The position numbers were made by a program, and so were the translations under genes. Below, piece by piece: positions 1 through 11,304 of a stretch of 64,000 nucleotides of DNA. Each line of letters begins with the position of its first letter. The first letter of the stretch is position 1. The notes below the pieces were generated by a model. It did no database searches. It was not told where the DNA came from and saw only the letters and a program-made list of their open reading frames with translations. Origin of the DNA: Isoetes taiwanensis. Lineage: Eukaryota; Streptophyta; Lycopodiopsida; Isoetales; Isoetaceae. Location of the stretch: NCBI GenBank assembly GCA_021234155.1, contig JAJEKV010000049.1, positions 3,563,487-3,627,486 of the forward strand, given 5' to 3'.

Positions 1-96
1 CAAGGACGCATGTCCTTGAAGGATGCCAAATGCAACATCCTAGCATTTGCCTAGCAAGATTCACATTTGTTGGGTGTACAACACATATGCCTTAAA

Positions 97-135
97 CTCT
101 ACAAGAAATTTATCGCGGCGGCCAAGGCCGCCGCG
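97..135 (+). repeat. CACTA-like transposon terminus with GC-rich palindrome
   Basis: The segment begins with TACAAGAAATTTA, close to the CACTACAAGAAA ends of plant CACTA (CMC) transposons. It continues into a perfect palindrome at 114-135 with 10-bp arms (CGCGGCGGCC and its complement) around AA. A second, mutated copy in the same orientation lies at 3436-3475. I see no transposase nearby and no clear 3-bp target duplication, so this is probably an end of a non-autonomous or decayed element. The family call is inference. Confidence 0.4.
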
Positions 136-316
136 AACATTTCTTTCGTTCCTAACCTGTTCAATTGGATCCACTATAATGTCTAACGGTCATAAATTTC
201 TAGCTGGGCAAGCAATGTTTGGACCACATTCAAGTAATGTTTGGACCACATTTTGATCCTATGCTAGAAGGCTAAGAGCTATATTGAAATACATTGGAAA
301 TAACTTGGTTCCTTGG

Positions 317-420
317 CCGCAAACTTTTCTCTTGATTCCTTGGTTGCGAACATTTCTCTTTTCCAATCCGCAAACTTTTCTCTTGATTCCTTGGTTGCGA
401 ACATTTCTCTTTTCCAATCC
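317..420. repeat. Tandem repeat, two 51-bp units
   Basis: Two nearly identical 51-bp units start at 317 and 368, each opening with CCGCAAACTTTTCTC and containing TTGGTTGCGAACATTTCTC. The GCGAACATTTCT core also follows the palindrome at 114-135. The units may therefore be subterminal repeats of the same CACTA-like element. No coding function is suggested. Confidence 0.7.
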
Positions 421-481
421 TCGTGTCCTTACTCAAATAAAGGGTGAAGATTGTGTTTGGATCATGTGTCAGTTTGAACGT

Positions 482-498
482 GGGGGATTTGAACCCAC
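482..498 (-). other. tRNA-type B box (possible SINE remnant)
   Basis: On the minus strand this reads as a tRNA T-arm-like sequence with the GGGTTCAAATCC core of an RNA polymerase III B box. The rest of a tRNA cloverleaf is not recognisable, so it is not a tRNA gene. It may be the remnant of a tRNA-derived SINE. Support is weak. Confidence 0.25.
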
Positions 499-503
499 AC
501 TAT

Positions 504-3430
504 TGGCTTGCGTTCTTGAGCCCATATGATACATGGATGTTGTGGTTCGCGACAACAATAAAGCTTCAAACTGAACTAACCTCAAGTGAGAAAAGTTCGA
601 GCATTCTAGGATCTACATGGCAGTACAAAACTGTAAGACTATGGGGTCCTATGCATGAAATGTACACTAGAGAAAACTCACTATATAAAAAACAATGTTT
701 ACCAAAAAGACAGCAAAAATATAGACAGCAGATGCACATACAGTTCTTTGATCTGCAAAAAACAATTCTCTTGTATAGAAGCCAGGTTAGCTCGTGAAGA
801 ACAAAACCATAAATACAATAGAGAAAATTTGTCCCTATCCCTTTGAAGCAAGCTCGTAGCCATCCAAAGTCATTGTCAATGTAATAGATGTCCACATTTC
901 TCTATAGCAACGATGTATTGAACTCTAATTTTCCACAAATAATAAAAGTTTGGATGCCAATAGCATTCTCAACTCTCTTCTCTAGACAAATGCAGCTCCA
1001 AATATGTGTTGTTGATCTGCCAAAATGCATTTCATTAAGACGAACCCTAGCTGCAATATAATCAGGATTATCCCACATAAAAGTAGCTTCATTCAATCTG
1101 AGAAAATTAAAGACCGAGTACCTAAGGGCAGAAAATGTATATTTGTGTTCACATTCAAGATATGTACCTGCTTTGCTTCAAGATCAGACTCATGTTTTGT
1201 GCTTATCAATTCAATTTGTAACTTTTGGCATTCGACCTACACTTAAGACCAGATTTATAATTAGACAGAATTTTCTGTGGCACCTCAAAACATAAGTAGA
1301 AATGTCATTCACCTCTAGCATTGCCATTTTTGTTTTTGCTTCACGCTGAGATGAACTTGCACGTTCTACTTTCTCTCTCTATGCCTATGATTCAAAAACA
1401 TAATTAACATCTTCCTTCAAGCAATTTTCTAGAATGATCTCCAACTTGGACACTTTACATACGTGTTCAGATCATCGTTGTAGTTGCATCATGAACACTT
1501 GCTCTAATTATGTTTCTCTTGACCGCCAATTATATTCAACAAAAGTTTAAACATTAACTACTTCAGAACCAATCTAATTTCCAAAGGCTGATGGGTTAGG
1601 GAAATACCATCCATGTGGAATTATGAGCAGCATGCTCTTCCTCGGCCCCTTCTTTTCAGCTGCACGTTCCTCGTGTAAGGTCTAAGAACATTTAGATAAT
1701 GTGAAGCTACAAAGCACAAACCGGGTTGCTAAATCTCTTGCAAGTGCTCTCTCATAAATGAATTCTTTGTCAACTAATGTTACACGGTTGAATAAAAAGA
1801 AGAAGCTAAAATAGACTAAGGAATGATCATGGCCCACGAGAGATATATCCAAGCCGGAGGAATGTAGACTCTGCAACACATTCAAGTGCACATATTAGTT
1901 CATGCTCATTCTTTATAGCCATGATCTTAGATGCGTTTGCCTAATGTGCAACATTTCTTGCACTGCATGCATGATTGTCATAATAAAGCAGAGACCCACT
2001 TTGTCATGCAAAGGCACTTGCAAATGAACATGCCAACATTCTCGTGACAACACGCAGACATGTTTCTATGGAAGATGCAACATGTTTCGCATCTTCCGAC
2101 CGGCTACATCTTTGTTTGTGCGGTGTCGTTATCTGCATCTTAATCTCCAATGCAACCACGCCAAGAAAACCATCTCACATCCGAAGCTAGGTTACTTTTG
2201 TTCTAAAACATCTTCATGCTTTAAATTATTACACGCAATCCAACAGCATCCACAACATTGCTTGCAAGCTTGTTAATCTTCAATACCCATCTTTGTATTC
2301 ACAAGCTTGAACCTAAGACGTCTGCCTAGTACTATCATTCTTTCTAGTCCTTTACGTGTGACACAAATACATGGGTTAGATGCCCTGAGAACTCTTGGCC
2401 TGCAAAAGTTCTGAGTGACGACCGCCACATACCCCCAAGCTTGAATCATTAAAGATGCTCATAATATTTTGAGAATCAGACGTCAGGCAGGAAAATATCA
2501 TCATTGTCATGTAATCAAGCAAATAAAAGTCGATCGAGGAAAACAAAATGACATCGTAGATGATGCAGAATTTGAGATCAAGCTGGGCATTATACCTTGC
2601 CATGTTCTTTTTTTAGTATTCTATCAAAGACAGCATAAGATTTCGTCTAGCTCCTTCAAATACTCTTGGCAAATATTTGGATAGTGCAGAACAAACTCAA
2701 CTAGAAAATTGGCACTCCCTACATCGAATTTGTTATTTGCTACAAACACATAATAATCCATACCTTTTGAGATGATGATGTTAGAATATCAAGAGGGTAA
2801 ACGCTTCTTAATTCAATCCAGAACTAGGTGCGCAAAGATGGGAAATAATAAGACTTTTGAATCTTGCTCCTGCCTAGTTTATCCAAAGCATGGAGCGACT
2901 CAACCGAAAGACAAAAGCAAAGTAATCGGGAATGCTTTGTTAGAGAGTGTTTCAAGACAAACCTTGCCATCTTCTCGCGCAGCAGACTTTGTGCTAAGCA
3001 GAGAATAACCAACTTCCGCCACAGATGCGCTGCTCATACTTCTGCAGAAAAAAGGAATTGAGACCCAGGAAGAACCAACTAGACCAAGGCCGGAGGACAG
3101 ATCCGGCAGCAAAGGAAACAAACTCGGTAGAAGGAAAGGGTCCGAGGGCGGCTCTGTTTCCCTGCTGGCATTTTCTGCTAGCTCCACCATAGCTCGGCAG
3201 AGTAGACGCAGAAGGAAGGAGGAAGAAAGACACAGGTGAGGGGAGTCACGTGGCTGTGGCTCCTCCTCAATAAATGCAATGCAAAATTGCAAAAATGTTC
3301 CCCGAAAATTTTTTTTGACATTTGGCACGCATGCAATGGAGCATCAAGGAATCTTGAAGAATAGAATCAAAGTGAATGCTTTACATATGTTTTGATATGG
3401 GGTTTTCTTGACATTTTCGTAATTATGCTT
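504..3430. other. No gene recognised
   Basis: AT-rich sequence with only short open frames, none resembling a known protein. The longest, on the minus strand at 2900-3328, is open mainly because 3000-3250 is locally GC-rich; its low-complexity Ser/Leu-rich product matches no family I know. Decayed transposon interior is possible, because CACTA-like ends sit on both sides. Confidence 0.5.
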
Positions 3431-3435
3431 ACCAT

Positions 3436-3475
3436 TACAAGAAATTTATTGCGGCGGCCAAGGCCCCCACAAGTA
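3436..3475 (+). repeat. Second CACTA-like terminus copy
   Basis: TACAAGAAATTTATTGCGGCGG repeats the 97-135 motif in the same orientation, but the right arm of the palindrome is eroded (GGCCCCCAC in place of the GC-rich complement). Two direct copies 3.3 kb apart are more easily explained by two related insertions than by the inverted ends of one element. Confidence 0.35.
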
Positions 3476-4309
3476 ATTCTCTTTACTGACTCAATTATTA
3501 GTTTTGTAAATGTGTCTCAGTTTGGAACAGTGTCTGGTTTTACCTACTTGTACTTGAATTCCCTTGAGATTTCCTTAAGATATCTAAAGATTATCCTACG
3601 ATGTAAAAGAAGATGGTTTTTGCATTGCTACTGCAGACTTCAATCTTGCATGGACTTTGTTGTGTAGACTTTGAGTGACTTCGAAATCTAAAATTTGGAG
3701 CTCTTTTCGAAGACTACAAGCTCCTATTGTATTCTCCAAACCAATGTATTATGATATAAAGTGTAATATTGCATTGACCTTATGAAGCTTGAGGATTGTT
3801 GTCAGATCATGCACTATGCCTACTTTTTCAAAGCCAACTATGAGATGGCTATGCGACACTCTGTTTGCATCTTATCCATTAAATAATCTTAAGCTCTCGA
3901 AAAGCCACAGAGCAGTTAATGGTTTTCCCACCATACTATAATCTATTATCGTTGATGGGCGCTCTAGTAAATTCCCAGCCATTAGATAGGGGAATATTCT
4001 GAGGGATATGCCCTCTAGTGCGATCCCATCCCTACACCTCATCGGGAGATGGGGTGAAACGCTGATGTGGCTCTATTCCTAAGGGGCCGTTGACATCCAT
4101 TGGCAGGGATTTTGATGTGAATTGACTTCAAAGTAGCAACTGCCACTATTCCAGGCACTAAAGCAGCAGCGGCTCATGCAACTAAATTAGCAGGCAGCGA
4201 GGTCTCTCCCACAAGCTTCCCTGATACAGTGGCGAAGCAGCCCAACAGTTTGGCAGCCGTCAAATCCGAGGCTTCTTGAGCACCTGCAAAGAAGATGGAC
4301 AAACAAACC

Positions 4310-4326
4310 GGGGGATTTGAACCCCC
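4310..4326 (-). other. tRNA-type T-arm/B box, perfect 5-bp stem
   Basis: On the minus strand GGGGG-TTCAAAT-CCCCC forms a perfect 5-bp stem with a 7-nt T loop, exactly the geometry of a tRNA T arm and a canonical polymerase III B box. No D arm or anticodon arm can be placed upstream on that strand, so a tRNA gene is not called. A SINE remnant is the likeliest source. Confidence 0.35.
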
Positions 4327-4477
4327 TGCCACCGCAATTTCCCATCCTTTTTTTAACTCTCATGTCTGATCATGCACACAATGAGCAGCCAAAAGGAAGA
4401 GGAATTACCTAAGTTTCATTGGCTTTGCATACGAAATTGCTAATCCACAAAGTGCATGAGTTCAGATAACATACCCT

Positions 4478-4617
4478 TTACCTACCAATGAGAGCAACAA
4501 GAAGGCAGGCCATGTAAATGCGCCACTGTATAGCAGTGAATAGAAATTTACCTACCAATGAAGAGCAACAAGAAGGCAGACCATGTAAATCCGCCACTGT
4601 ATAGCAGCGAATAGAAA
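4478..4617. repeat. Tandem duplication, two ~70-bp units
   Basis: Two adjacent ~70-bp units, with CCTACCAATG at 4481 and again at 4551, share AGCAACAAGAAGGCAG and GCCACTGTATAGCAG and differ at a few bases. This is a local tandem duplication; I see no coding role. Confidence 0.8.
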
Positions 4618-5030
4618 ATGAATAAAAATAAAGCGAGCACAGCCATACCATTGCAGCAGCCCGGAATCGCCCTGAGAGGCCACCGTAGCCCAGGCTACAC
4701 ACCGGAATGGATCATGAAATGGAACTCTCTGCCCAGAACGCATCCAGAGCTGGCGGATTCGCCATGTAATGCAGTATCAGCTTCCTATAAACAGAAATCT
4801 CTACCTTCTAAACTTGGCGCCTGCACCAAACCATGGACCGAAGCTCCTCGACCCCAGCCACGCCACTCCAAGAATACAGGAAAGAAGAAGATTCGTTTTT
4901 GCCCTAAATCCATACTCAAAAACATACAATACAACCCTAAAACCATTGAAACCATACGTTATAAACATACCCTTTCATGAACTAGCAAACTATATAGCCT
5001 AAGCAAGCTATAAAAAGCTGGAACGACGAC

Positions 5031-5246
5031 TTAGAGACCTTTCAATTCCATTTCGTGAAAGAAATTGCAACCTTGCTTTACATCCACTTTAATAAGATTA
5101 TTCATAACACTGGTGCATAAAGTAACATTAGGGGTGCATCTAGCCTCGACCATTTCTATAAAAAGCTTGTATTCTTCAACTTTAGACATTTTACCATAAG
5201 TATTCATGAAAATTATATAAGAAATAGTAGGAGGTTTTTTAACCAT
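5031..5246 (-). pseudogene. Pentatricopeptide repeat (PPR) protein fragment
   Basis: The minus-strand frame encodes about 71 residues that read as roughly two P-type PPR units. Typical blocks are NTYGKMSKVEEYKLFIEMVE, then CTPNVTLCTSVMNNLIK and GCNFFHEMELKGL. PPR proteins bind organellar RNA through arrays of about 35-residue helical hairpins, usually ten or more. Here only two degraded units remain and the frame stops at 5031. There is no organelle-targeting peptide and no convincing further PPR unit on the minus strand up to 6400. I read it as a truncated copy left in intergenic DNA. An exon of a larger gene is less likely. Confidence 0.6.
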
Positions 5247-6673
5247 TTTCTTTCATTCTTTGGAGTATCCCCTGCTATTGCAGTTTCCTTAGCAAATCCT
5301 ATAATTCATCTGCATTGCTGTGAAGAGTAGCAAAAGTCTGTTCATCAGAACACTCAAAAAGCAACATATCATGTATGATTTCATGCCTTAGCATAATACA
5401 AAACATACAAATAAGTTGTTCAGTGGTTTTCCTTATCAAATCTTGTATCTTTCAAGAACGAAGATTGCCAGATTGAATTTCAAGGCAGGAATGCAACAAG
5501 CCATATCTGGCAACAGTTTCTGGAGAGTCATCCAAGCAAATGCTCAGCAAAAGTGCCATGTTTGTGAGATCATTCTCCAGCTCTGGTTTGATTTAGAACT
5601 ACGAGCAAAAAAAGCAATTTTGGATAAACGAGCTCGTATTCATAGCGAAGAAATTTTCGTGAGAGATCAAAGGCCCTGGTATAAATGGACGAATCCGCCA
5701 TAGCTAGAACTCTAGAAGTAAGACTAGAACCACGGGATAAGTCTGAGATTCTTACTCCAATAAACTTGCAAGCGGCAAGAAAGGACAACAGAAGCTTATT
5801 TGATTCTTTGAAAGCATCCACCTGGAGGAGGAGCAACTAATTGATGTATTAAGCTCAAGAAATCTTATAATCTGCACAAATTTCTCAAATCTATGCGATG
5901 AGACAAATATAGCAAATGCATGCTGGTGGCATTCAAGCATAGAAACTCACATAATTTATTAAAAGCACAAATGTGTACACGATTTATCCTAAAATTGTCA
6001 TATATTAATCAAAAAGGTCAATTCCAATAGAGGCAATCTATCCATCTGAATGCTCAAAGCTTTTAATGCCAAGAGCAAATTACAAATAGTTCTTTCTGAG
6101 TTATTTGCAACAAATGGAGCTTGCGCTATAGCAGACGACCCTATATAGCTCTGTCTGAATTTTTTATGGCAGATCAGAGCATTTTCTATGGCTGCATCCC
6201 TCTGCCACAACACAAAACAGATGTATCTTTCTTGACTTTGAAATGAACAGGATTTGATATTGTTTCTCTACTTCAGAGATCGCCATGCCAACTATCTTCA
6301 GAAGGAAAACACAAATTCCACTTTCCCAATCCGACGATAGTGCTTCATGCAATTTGTCTCCAGAACGAAAACATGCGCTCACATGTGATGCGCTCTGCCG
6401 CACTTAGATTGCGGCAGAGAGCAAAAAAGTTAAAACAAAAATGATAGAATGATTTATATATATGTTTAGATAAATGGTTTTGGTGTGTTAGGGAGATATT
6501 CTTTTTGGCTTGAAAAAAAATAAAAATTCAAAAAATATTGGCAAGATCATAAAGAAGAAATAACTATTAAATATAGCACAAATTTCATAACACACCAAAA
6601 CAATTTTTTTTTTCTTTTCCGATATAAAAAACAACTGGCAACTGGCAACAATCCAGTTCCACTTCTTTGCAAA
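5247..6673. other. No gene recognised
   Basis: Short minus-strand frames at 5570-5836, 5998-6213 and 6164-6403 are compositionally ordinary and match nothing I know. They could be decayed continuation of the PPR copy, but no repeat periodicity is visible. Confidence 0.4.
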
Positions 6674-6681
6674 AAAAATAT

Positions 6682-6713
6682 GGAATAGAATAGAATAGAA
6701 TAGAATAGAATAG
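6682..6713 (-). repeat. Pentanucleotide tail of LINE-1
   Basis: About six copies of a five-base unit, read as CTATT on the element's strand, directly follow the LINE-1 coding end. A short tandem tail at this point replaces the poly(A) expected of plant L1 elements and compares with the (CATTT)4 tail of LINE-2 at 57181-57200. Confidence 0.75.
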
Positions 6714-6717
6714 TTTT

Positions 6718-7330
6718 TTAGCGTCCACGGAGACCAATTGGCCTATGGGACCCAAACAAAAAGAGAGCAGCAAGCGTATTACTGACAGGATTAAAAAAAC
6801 CCCCGCCCCGAAGGGTTTTCGAGAGAAAAACCTTAGCAGTAATAAGCATGCTGGCACACTGTACAATTGCATAGGACAGTTCAATACCGTCCGTAGGACG
6901 CAAACGAGTCCGTGCATCCATAACCTCCTGGAGGTATGACCCCAACAATCCCACTGACACCGTAGTCAATAACTGATGTAACGGCTGGCCAGGCACTAGT
7001 AATCGAACATATCGCTCTCGGATATGGGCAAATCCTGGGCAGATCTGGAGGGCATGACATTCATCCTCAATCGCGCCCTGGTGGCAACACTGGCAAAGCC
7101 TTTGCTCTCGTGGTTCCCGAGCCCAACGCCCCGTTTCAATGCGGAGGCGATGTGCACCCGTGCGAATGGAAGCTATAAGTCTGCGCTTCTTCATGGGCAG
7201 CTGGGTGTACAAGTACTGGTGTGGGCCTCTTGTGAGCCTAGGATTGACTTGTTGCTGATAGTGTGCCAGCTTAACGTGCGTCAGAGCCTCTGCATCCCAG
7301 AGCTTGCGAAGGAAAGTAGCATCCAGGTAC
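6718..7330 (-). pseudogene. LINE-1 ORF2 carboxy terminus, zinc-knuckle (zf-RVT-like) region
   Basis: The frame shows a Cys/His cluster of the type found after the reverse transcriptase in LINE ORF2 proteins: CQCCHQGAIEDECHALQICP. Before it lies a basic stretch including RLIASIRTGAHRLRIETGRW. The same arrangement occurs in LINE-2 (CKACNLQEVEDEQHVLLRCP). It is the end of the polyprotein whose endonuclease and RT parts lie at 17544-20396, and it is cut off at 7333 by the LTR of element A. It cannot be expressed as a normal ORF2. Confidence 0.75.
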
Positions 7331-7333
7331 AGT

Positions 7334-9231
7334 TGTTGCCCCTTGAAGTGGCAACATGAAGAAGAGATGAAGATATGAAGAAAATTCTAAGTATTGGAGG
7401 AGCTATTAAGGAAAAGTATCAGGCTGGAAGAGAATCTAGGCCAGGTGAGTACCCCTGCCAAATCCTCTAGCCAAAACTAGCCATCCTTGATTTTTCCCAA
7501 ATTTTTTGAGCCTATCTCCTATTTTTTTCTTGAATTTCCCTATCGCTAGCCAAATATGCTTCTAAAGATGCCTAAAAATCCAAAAATGCCAAAAAATCTA
7601 TACCTTTGCCAAGTGGCATCCTAGTCATCATCCTAAAGTGCCAAAGATGTCAAAAAGTCAAGTGAAAGTCAAAATGGAAAGCCAAAAGGCACACTTTCTA
7701 AAAAATACCCTTGCCACGTCATCAAGAGTCAAAATGCCACCTAGGATGGCCACCTTGTTCAAAAAATGCTTTGTCATCCAACTTGGGTTATATCTTTGCC
7801 ACTTGGGCCAAAATCATGCCACCTCATCAAAAATATCAAGGGGCATTTAAAATCTCGAAAATTCACTTAGGCAAAAAGCCATGTTTGACTTTGCCACATC
7901 ATCCTTCACTATGCCAAGTCATCATTTCATCATGTCACCATCCATTGCCCAGTCACCATTGATTCACCTTTTAGCCAAAAATCAAAGTGCCATTTTTCAA
8001 AATTTGACCACATCATCTTGTAGCCCCAATGAAAATATGCCACGGCACAAAAAACTTCCAAAAAGACCCTATATAGACCTTTAAATTCCACTTCTTGGGA
8101 ATCGTGCCCTTTGAAAAAATATAAAAAATTGTCCTATTCTACCCCCGACCTAGATTCCTTTTCCAATCAATCCCCTCCACGTGGCTCACCCGGGCGTGTG
8201 GGGGCGTGGAGGTACCGAATCCCACGTGGGCAAGACACGCCAATTTAAAAGTTTGCGTGGATTGGGCTATATATCCCCCGGCTGACTTTTCGATTTTGGC
8301 CTGTGGGATATATCCATTGAAGAAAATTTCGCCAAGATCCATTAGGGTTCTATGATTCTCGACCCCGCCGCAATTTGAGTGATGCGAAAGCAGTCACCGA
8401 TCATAATCGACTTCCGAACCAATCGAATCATGAAGAAGATGCTGAATTAATAGAGATCATGCCAAGAACAGAGTATTGCCTATTTTGGGAAAAAAAGAGT
8501 TCGTGAGCCATATGCGCACAAATTGGAGCTCTAACTACCCCCGACATGTGTCTATAAAGACGATCCGAGCCGTATTCTATGGCAGGAGAGGAGATTTTTG
8601 ATTAGAAACCCGCCCTTGTTCTTGAAAGCCAAGATTTCGAAGTTTCGATACAAATTCTATTTCAGAGTGATCGAATGGATTACCCCGACAGGTGTATTAT
8701 GTTCCTAAGATAATCGAGAAAAGTTTTCTTGAGCAATTCATGGTGTTTCCCCTTTCTTCAATCGATTTTGAAAGTGTTTTTTCAAAAAATTAGGGTTTTC
8801 CATTTTTACGTGTCACCCATTTCTCGCTTAACTTTGCCAATTAATTCCCCATCAATCTTTATCAACAAATGAGTTGAAATCAATTCAAGTTATCCGATAT
8901 TATCTAGATTTAGCTAAATTGATAGCTATTCGCCGTAATTTGTTCAAAAATTCATCCGCATTCAAAGGAAGTTTGTCTCAGATCCCCAAGTTTTTCTTCA
9001 ATCATTTTCACTACTTTGTTGCGAGAAAAAATCCTACCATACACCCGCATTCACATATCACCTCATTTCCTCACGTTTGCACCTCTTTTTCTCATCTTTT
9101 CACATCCCCTCACCACATCTTTGGCTCTCGCACCCTAAACACGTAATTTGGCAAGTATCTTTTAGGAAATCCCACAATTTAGAGATTTGTGCATCACAGC
9201 TTTTTGCAAGGATTCTCGTGGAAAGACAACA
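7334..9231 (+). repeat. 5' LTR of element A
   Basis: 1898 bp, matched along its length by 15643-17543. It starts TGTTGCCCC and ends GACAACA. The first 23 bases form a hairpin (arms TGTTGCC and GGCAACA, 7334-7356). Differences from the 3' LTR are largely one- to few-base indels, often in homopolymers. Confidence 0.95.
8177..8274 (+). promoter_or_regulatory. Putative LTR promoter of element A: G-boxes and TATA
   Basis: CCACGTGG at 8177-8184 and CCCACGTGGG at 8221-8230 are G-box cores, recognised in plants by bZIP and bHLH factors. TATATAT at 8268-8274 follows about 40 bp later. The 3' LTR keeps the same arrangement at about 16494-16590. Element B has a G-box upstream of a TATA-like site in its own orientation. 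The promoter role is inferred from motif order. Confidence 0.5.
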
Positions 9232-9236
9232 TCTTT

Positions 9237-9248
9237 TGGAGGTCCTAC
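9237..9248 (+). promoter_or_regulatory. Primer binding site, tRNA-Gln type
   Basis: TGGAGGTCCTAC lies 5 nt inside the 5' LTR. It is complementary to the 3' end of plant tRNA-Gln(UUG), ...GTAGGACCTCCA. The match breaks after 12 nt through a small deletion. Element B carries the longer, perfect version. Confidence 0.75.
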
Positions 9249-9289
9249 GGATTCTCTAAAAAACTCTTGCAAAAAACTTGAGAGCCCTC

Positions 9290-10435
9290 ATGGTGAGGCA
9301 CCCAAGGAAGACTGGTACAGATATGGATGGTGATGGAGAGCCTAGCCACGCTGAAGATATGCCTTTGGAGCATGGGTTGGCAAAGCATTGTTAGAAGAAG
9401 CCAAAGAATAAAGACCTCTAGGCAACTATGTCGACCCTATCTTCAAGGTTGGAGACGCCTCCTTCACAGCCCCCTTTATGACGTAAAGAAACCCCTTGAG
9501 GTATTTCTAAACTCATTTGATGATTATTTTAGGAATCATGCTCCTAGAGGTATGACTAAGTTGGAATTGTTCAAGCTTTCTTTATCTGATGACCTTGCTA
9601 CTAAATGGTTTAACACTCAAAGAAAGATTTATGGTGTTCACACATTTGAAGAGATGAGGAGCAGATTCATTGATAGGTTTGGCGAACTGCGGACTCTAAA
9701 CTTTGCTTCAAAGAATTGCATTCTCTTTCTATTAGAAGTGATGAAAGCATAGAAGCTTATGTTGATAGATTTGGAGAGCATGTGATAAAGTGTGAGTCAA
9801 AGGGTGTTGATAATCCTCCTTTGCATTTGATCACTGCTTTCTTGCATGGTTTGAAGTTCAGACCTCCCGCTTACAAGAAGTTAATGAAGATACATCAACA
9901 ACAACGTTTTGAGACATTACCAAGGGTATTTTCCAAAGCAATTGAGATCAGCAGGCTAAGGGCTGCATTTTCTACTTTTGAGCACGTTGATCTTGATTAT
10001 TTCAATGATTTAGAGACTAACTATGAACCTGTGTGTACAGTGAAGAAGAAAAATTCTTTTGAAGAAGATATGAGAGAAGAGATTTCTAAGTTGCAAGCTA
10101 CTAACCTCAAAATTGCAACCGAACATGCCAGACCGGCAGAGACACTTATGGAGGTTACCAAGCAACTCTCTCGAGCTCAAGAAGGCTCCAAAGACCCCAG
10201 AGATGAGGCATCCGACTTCAAGTCTTTGATTCTACACAAAGTAGAAAGCATTGTACCCATGAAGAAGCCGTGCCATTCGAAAGTAATTGCTGGTCCAAGC
10301 CTTGCCCTAGATGTGATAAAAAGGGCCACACTTGGTAAGGAGTGCCCCGTTTGTTCATATTGTAAAGAAACAGCCATTATGAAGACAGGTGCAAGATCAA
10401 AGAGTATATGTTGAAAGATAAAGGTAAGATGTAGA
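9290..10435 (+). pseudogene. Element A gag (frameshifted)
   Basis: Gag polyprotein of a Ty3/gypsy element, which forms the particle and binds RNA. The capsid-like part spans two frames, 9327-9752 and 9716-10414, and contains FRNHAPRGMTKLELFKLSL and AYVDRFGEHVIKCESKG. Near the end CPRCDKKGHT and KECPVC are readable as zinc-knuckle remains, but a base is missing before the HYEDRC block, breaking the second knuckle. ATG at 9290 is a plausible start but is followed by stops. The homologous gag in element B (30190-31331) is better preserved. Confidence 0.8.
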
Positions 10436-10794
10436 TGCATCCTTTTCTCATGTCAAGTTTCGACGACATGAGAAGGAGGTGATGAACTTCGAAGAGAAGA
10501 AGAGGTCTTGGTCACCGGTACTCCCTATAGCCTAAGACCTGCACCTCGCAAGCCAACATGCCTAGAAATAGCATAGCTCCTCCGCCCTCGCGGGTTACAG
10601 AGCCGTTTCACCTCAAAATGACAGCCCTTGTGTTAGGTGAAGTTGACCAGGTGTTGAAGTCTACTAGAGTCACCCTAGATGTTTTGACCTTGTTAAGAAT
10701 AGCACCTTCCTATAGAGAGCGTGTCAAAACACTTATAGAGGAGAATTCGTGAACCCACTGGCCCACAACATCTCTAGAGTTGGGAAAGACCCCC

Positions 10795-11170
10795 CGTATA
10801 TTCTCATGTGAAGCTCAAGTCGGAAGGTAAAACACTCTCTAAAGTCATCTTGGATGGAGGCTCAGGTATAAATATCATGCCTTTACATATTATGGACTCT
10901 TTAGAGTTAAAAATCACTTCGCAAAGACCAATTATTATGGAAATCTTTTGCTAATGAGAGTGTACAACCAAAAGGAGTCGTTAATGATGTCTTGACAGAT
11001 GTAGGGGGCATCAAGATGACCCCGGACTTTGTTGTAGTACGTTTCCTTCTCGTCGATTGGCAGCTATGACCTTCTTTTTGGGCGTAAAGTGGCTCAAGTG
11101 GTTTCTCAAAGCCGATTGGGGAGGAGGTAAATGCACAATATGATGGTAAGCAAGAAGTCACACTCTACAA
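10795..11170 (+). pseudogene. Element A aspartic protease remnant
   Basis: VILDGGSGINIMPLHIM is encoded at about 10840-10890, in the context expected for a retropepsin active site. The usual D-[ST]-G is D-G-G here. Element B has the same DGGS form (LDGGSSLNVMP), so it is a family trait rather than a mutation of this copy. The carboxy-terminal half, near 11030-11100, is broken across frames. Confidence 0.65.
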
Positions 11171-11304
11171 ACCGTGAAGGTAAACTCCAAGAAGAATTTG
11201 CCTTTTAATTGATGATGCACTAATCTATAAAGATGTAGGTGTGTACAACATCTATGTAGATCCCCTTTGGAAGAAGAAGAGCAAAAACTTGATGAGCATA
11301 CTCA

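Larger units (their letters stand above)
6674..7333 (-). mobile_element. LINE-1, 3' part (non-LTR retrotransposon split by element A)
   Basis: Minus-strand 3' end of a non-LTR retrotransposon. The carboxy-terminal coding part ends near 6718 and is followed by a pentanucleotide tail at 6682-6713. The upstream part of the same element resumes at 17544 on the far side of the inserted element A. Frames on both sides are LINE ORF2 and the order is colinear. A 5-bp target duplication around element A is not preserved (ACAGT on the left, AATGC on the right). Confidence 0.75.

Noticed and set aside
482-498. tRNA gene on the minus strand
   Set aside because: Only a T-arm-like B box is present; no D arm, anticodon arm or acceptor stem can be formed. 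The same applies to 4310-4326.
2900-3328. 142-codon minus-strand ORF
   Set aside because: Open because of local GC content; Ser/Leu/Pro-rich product, no homology, promoter or conserved motif seen.
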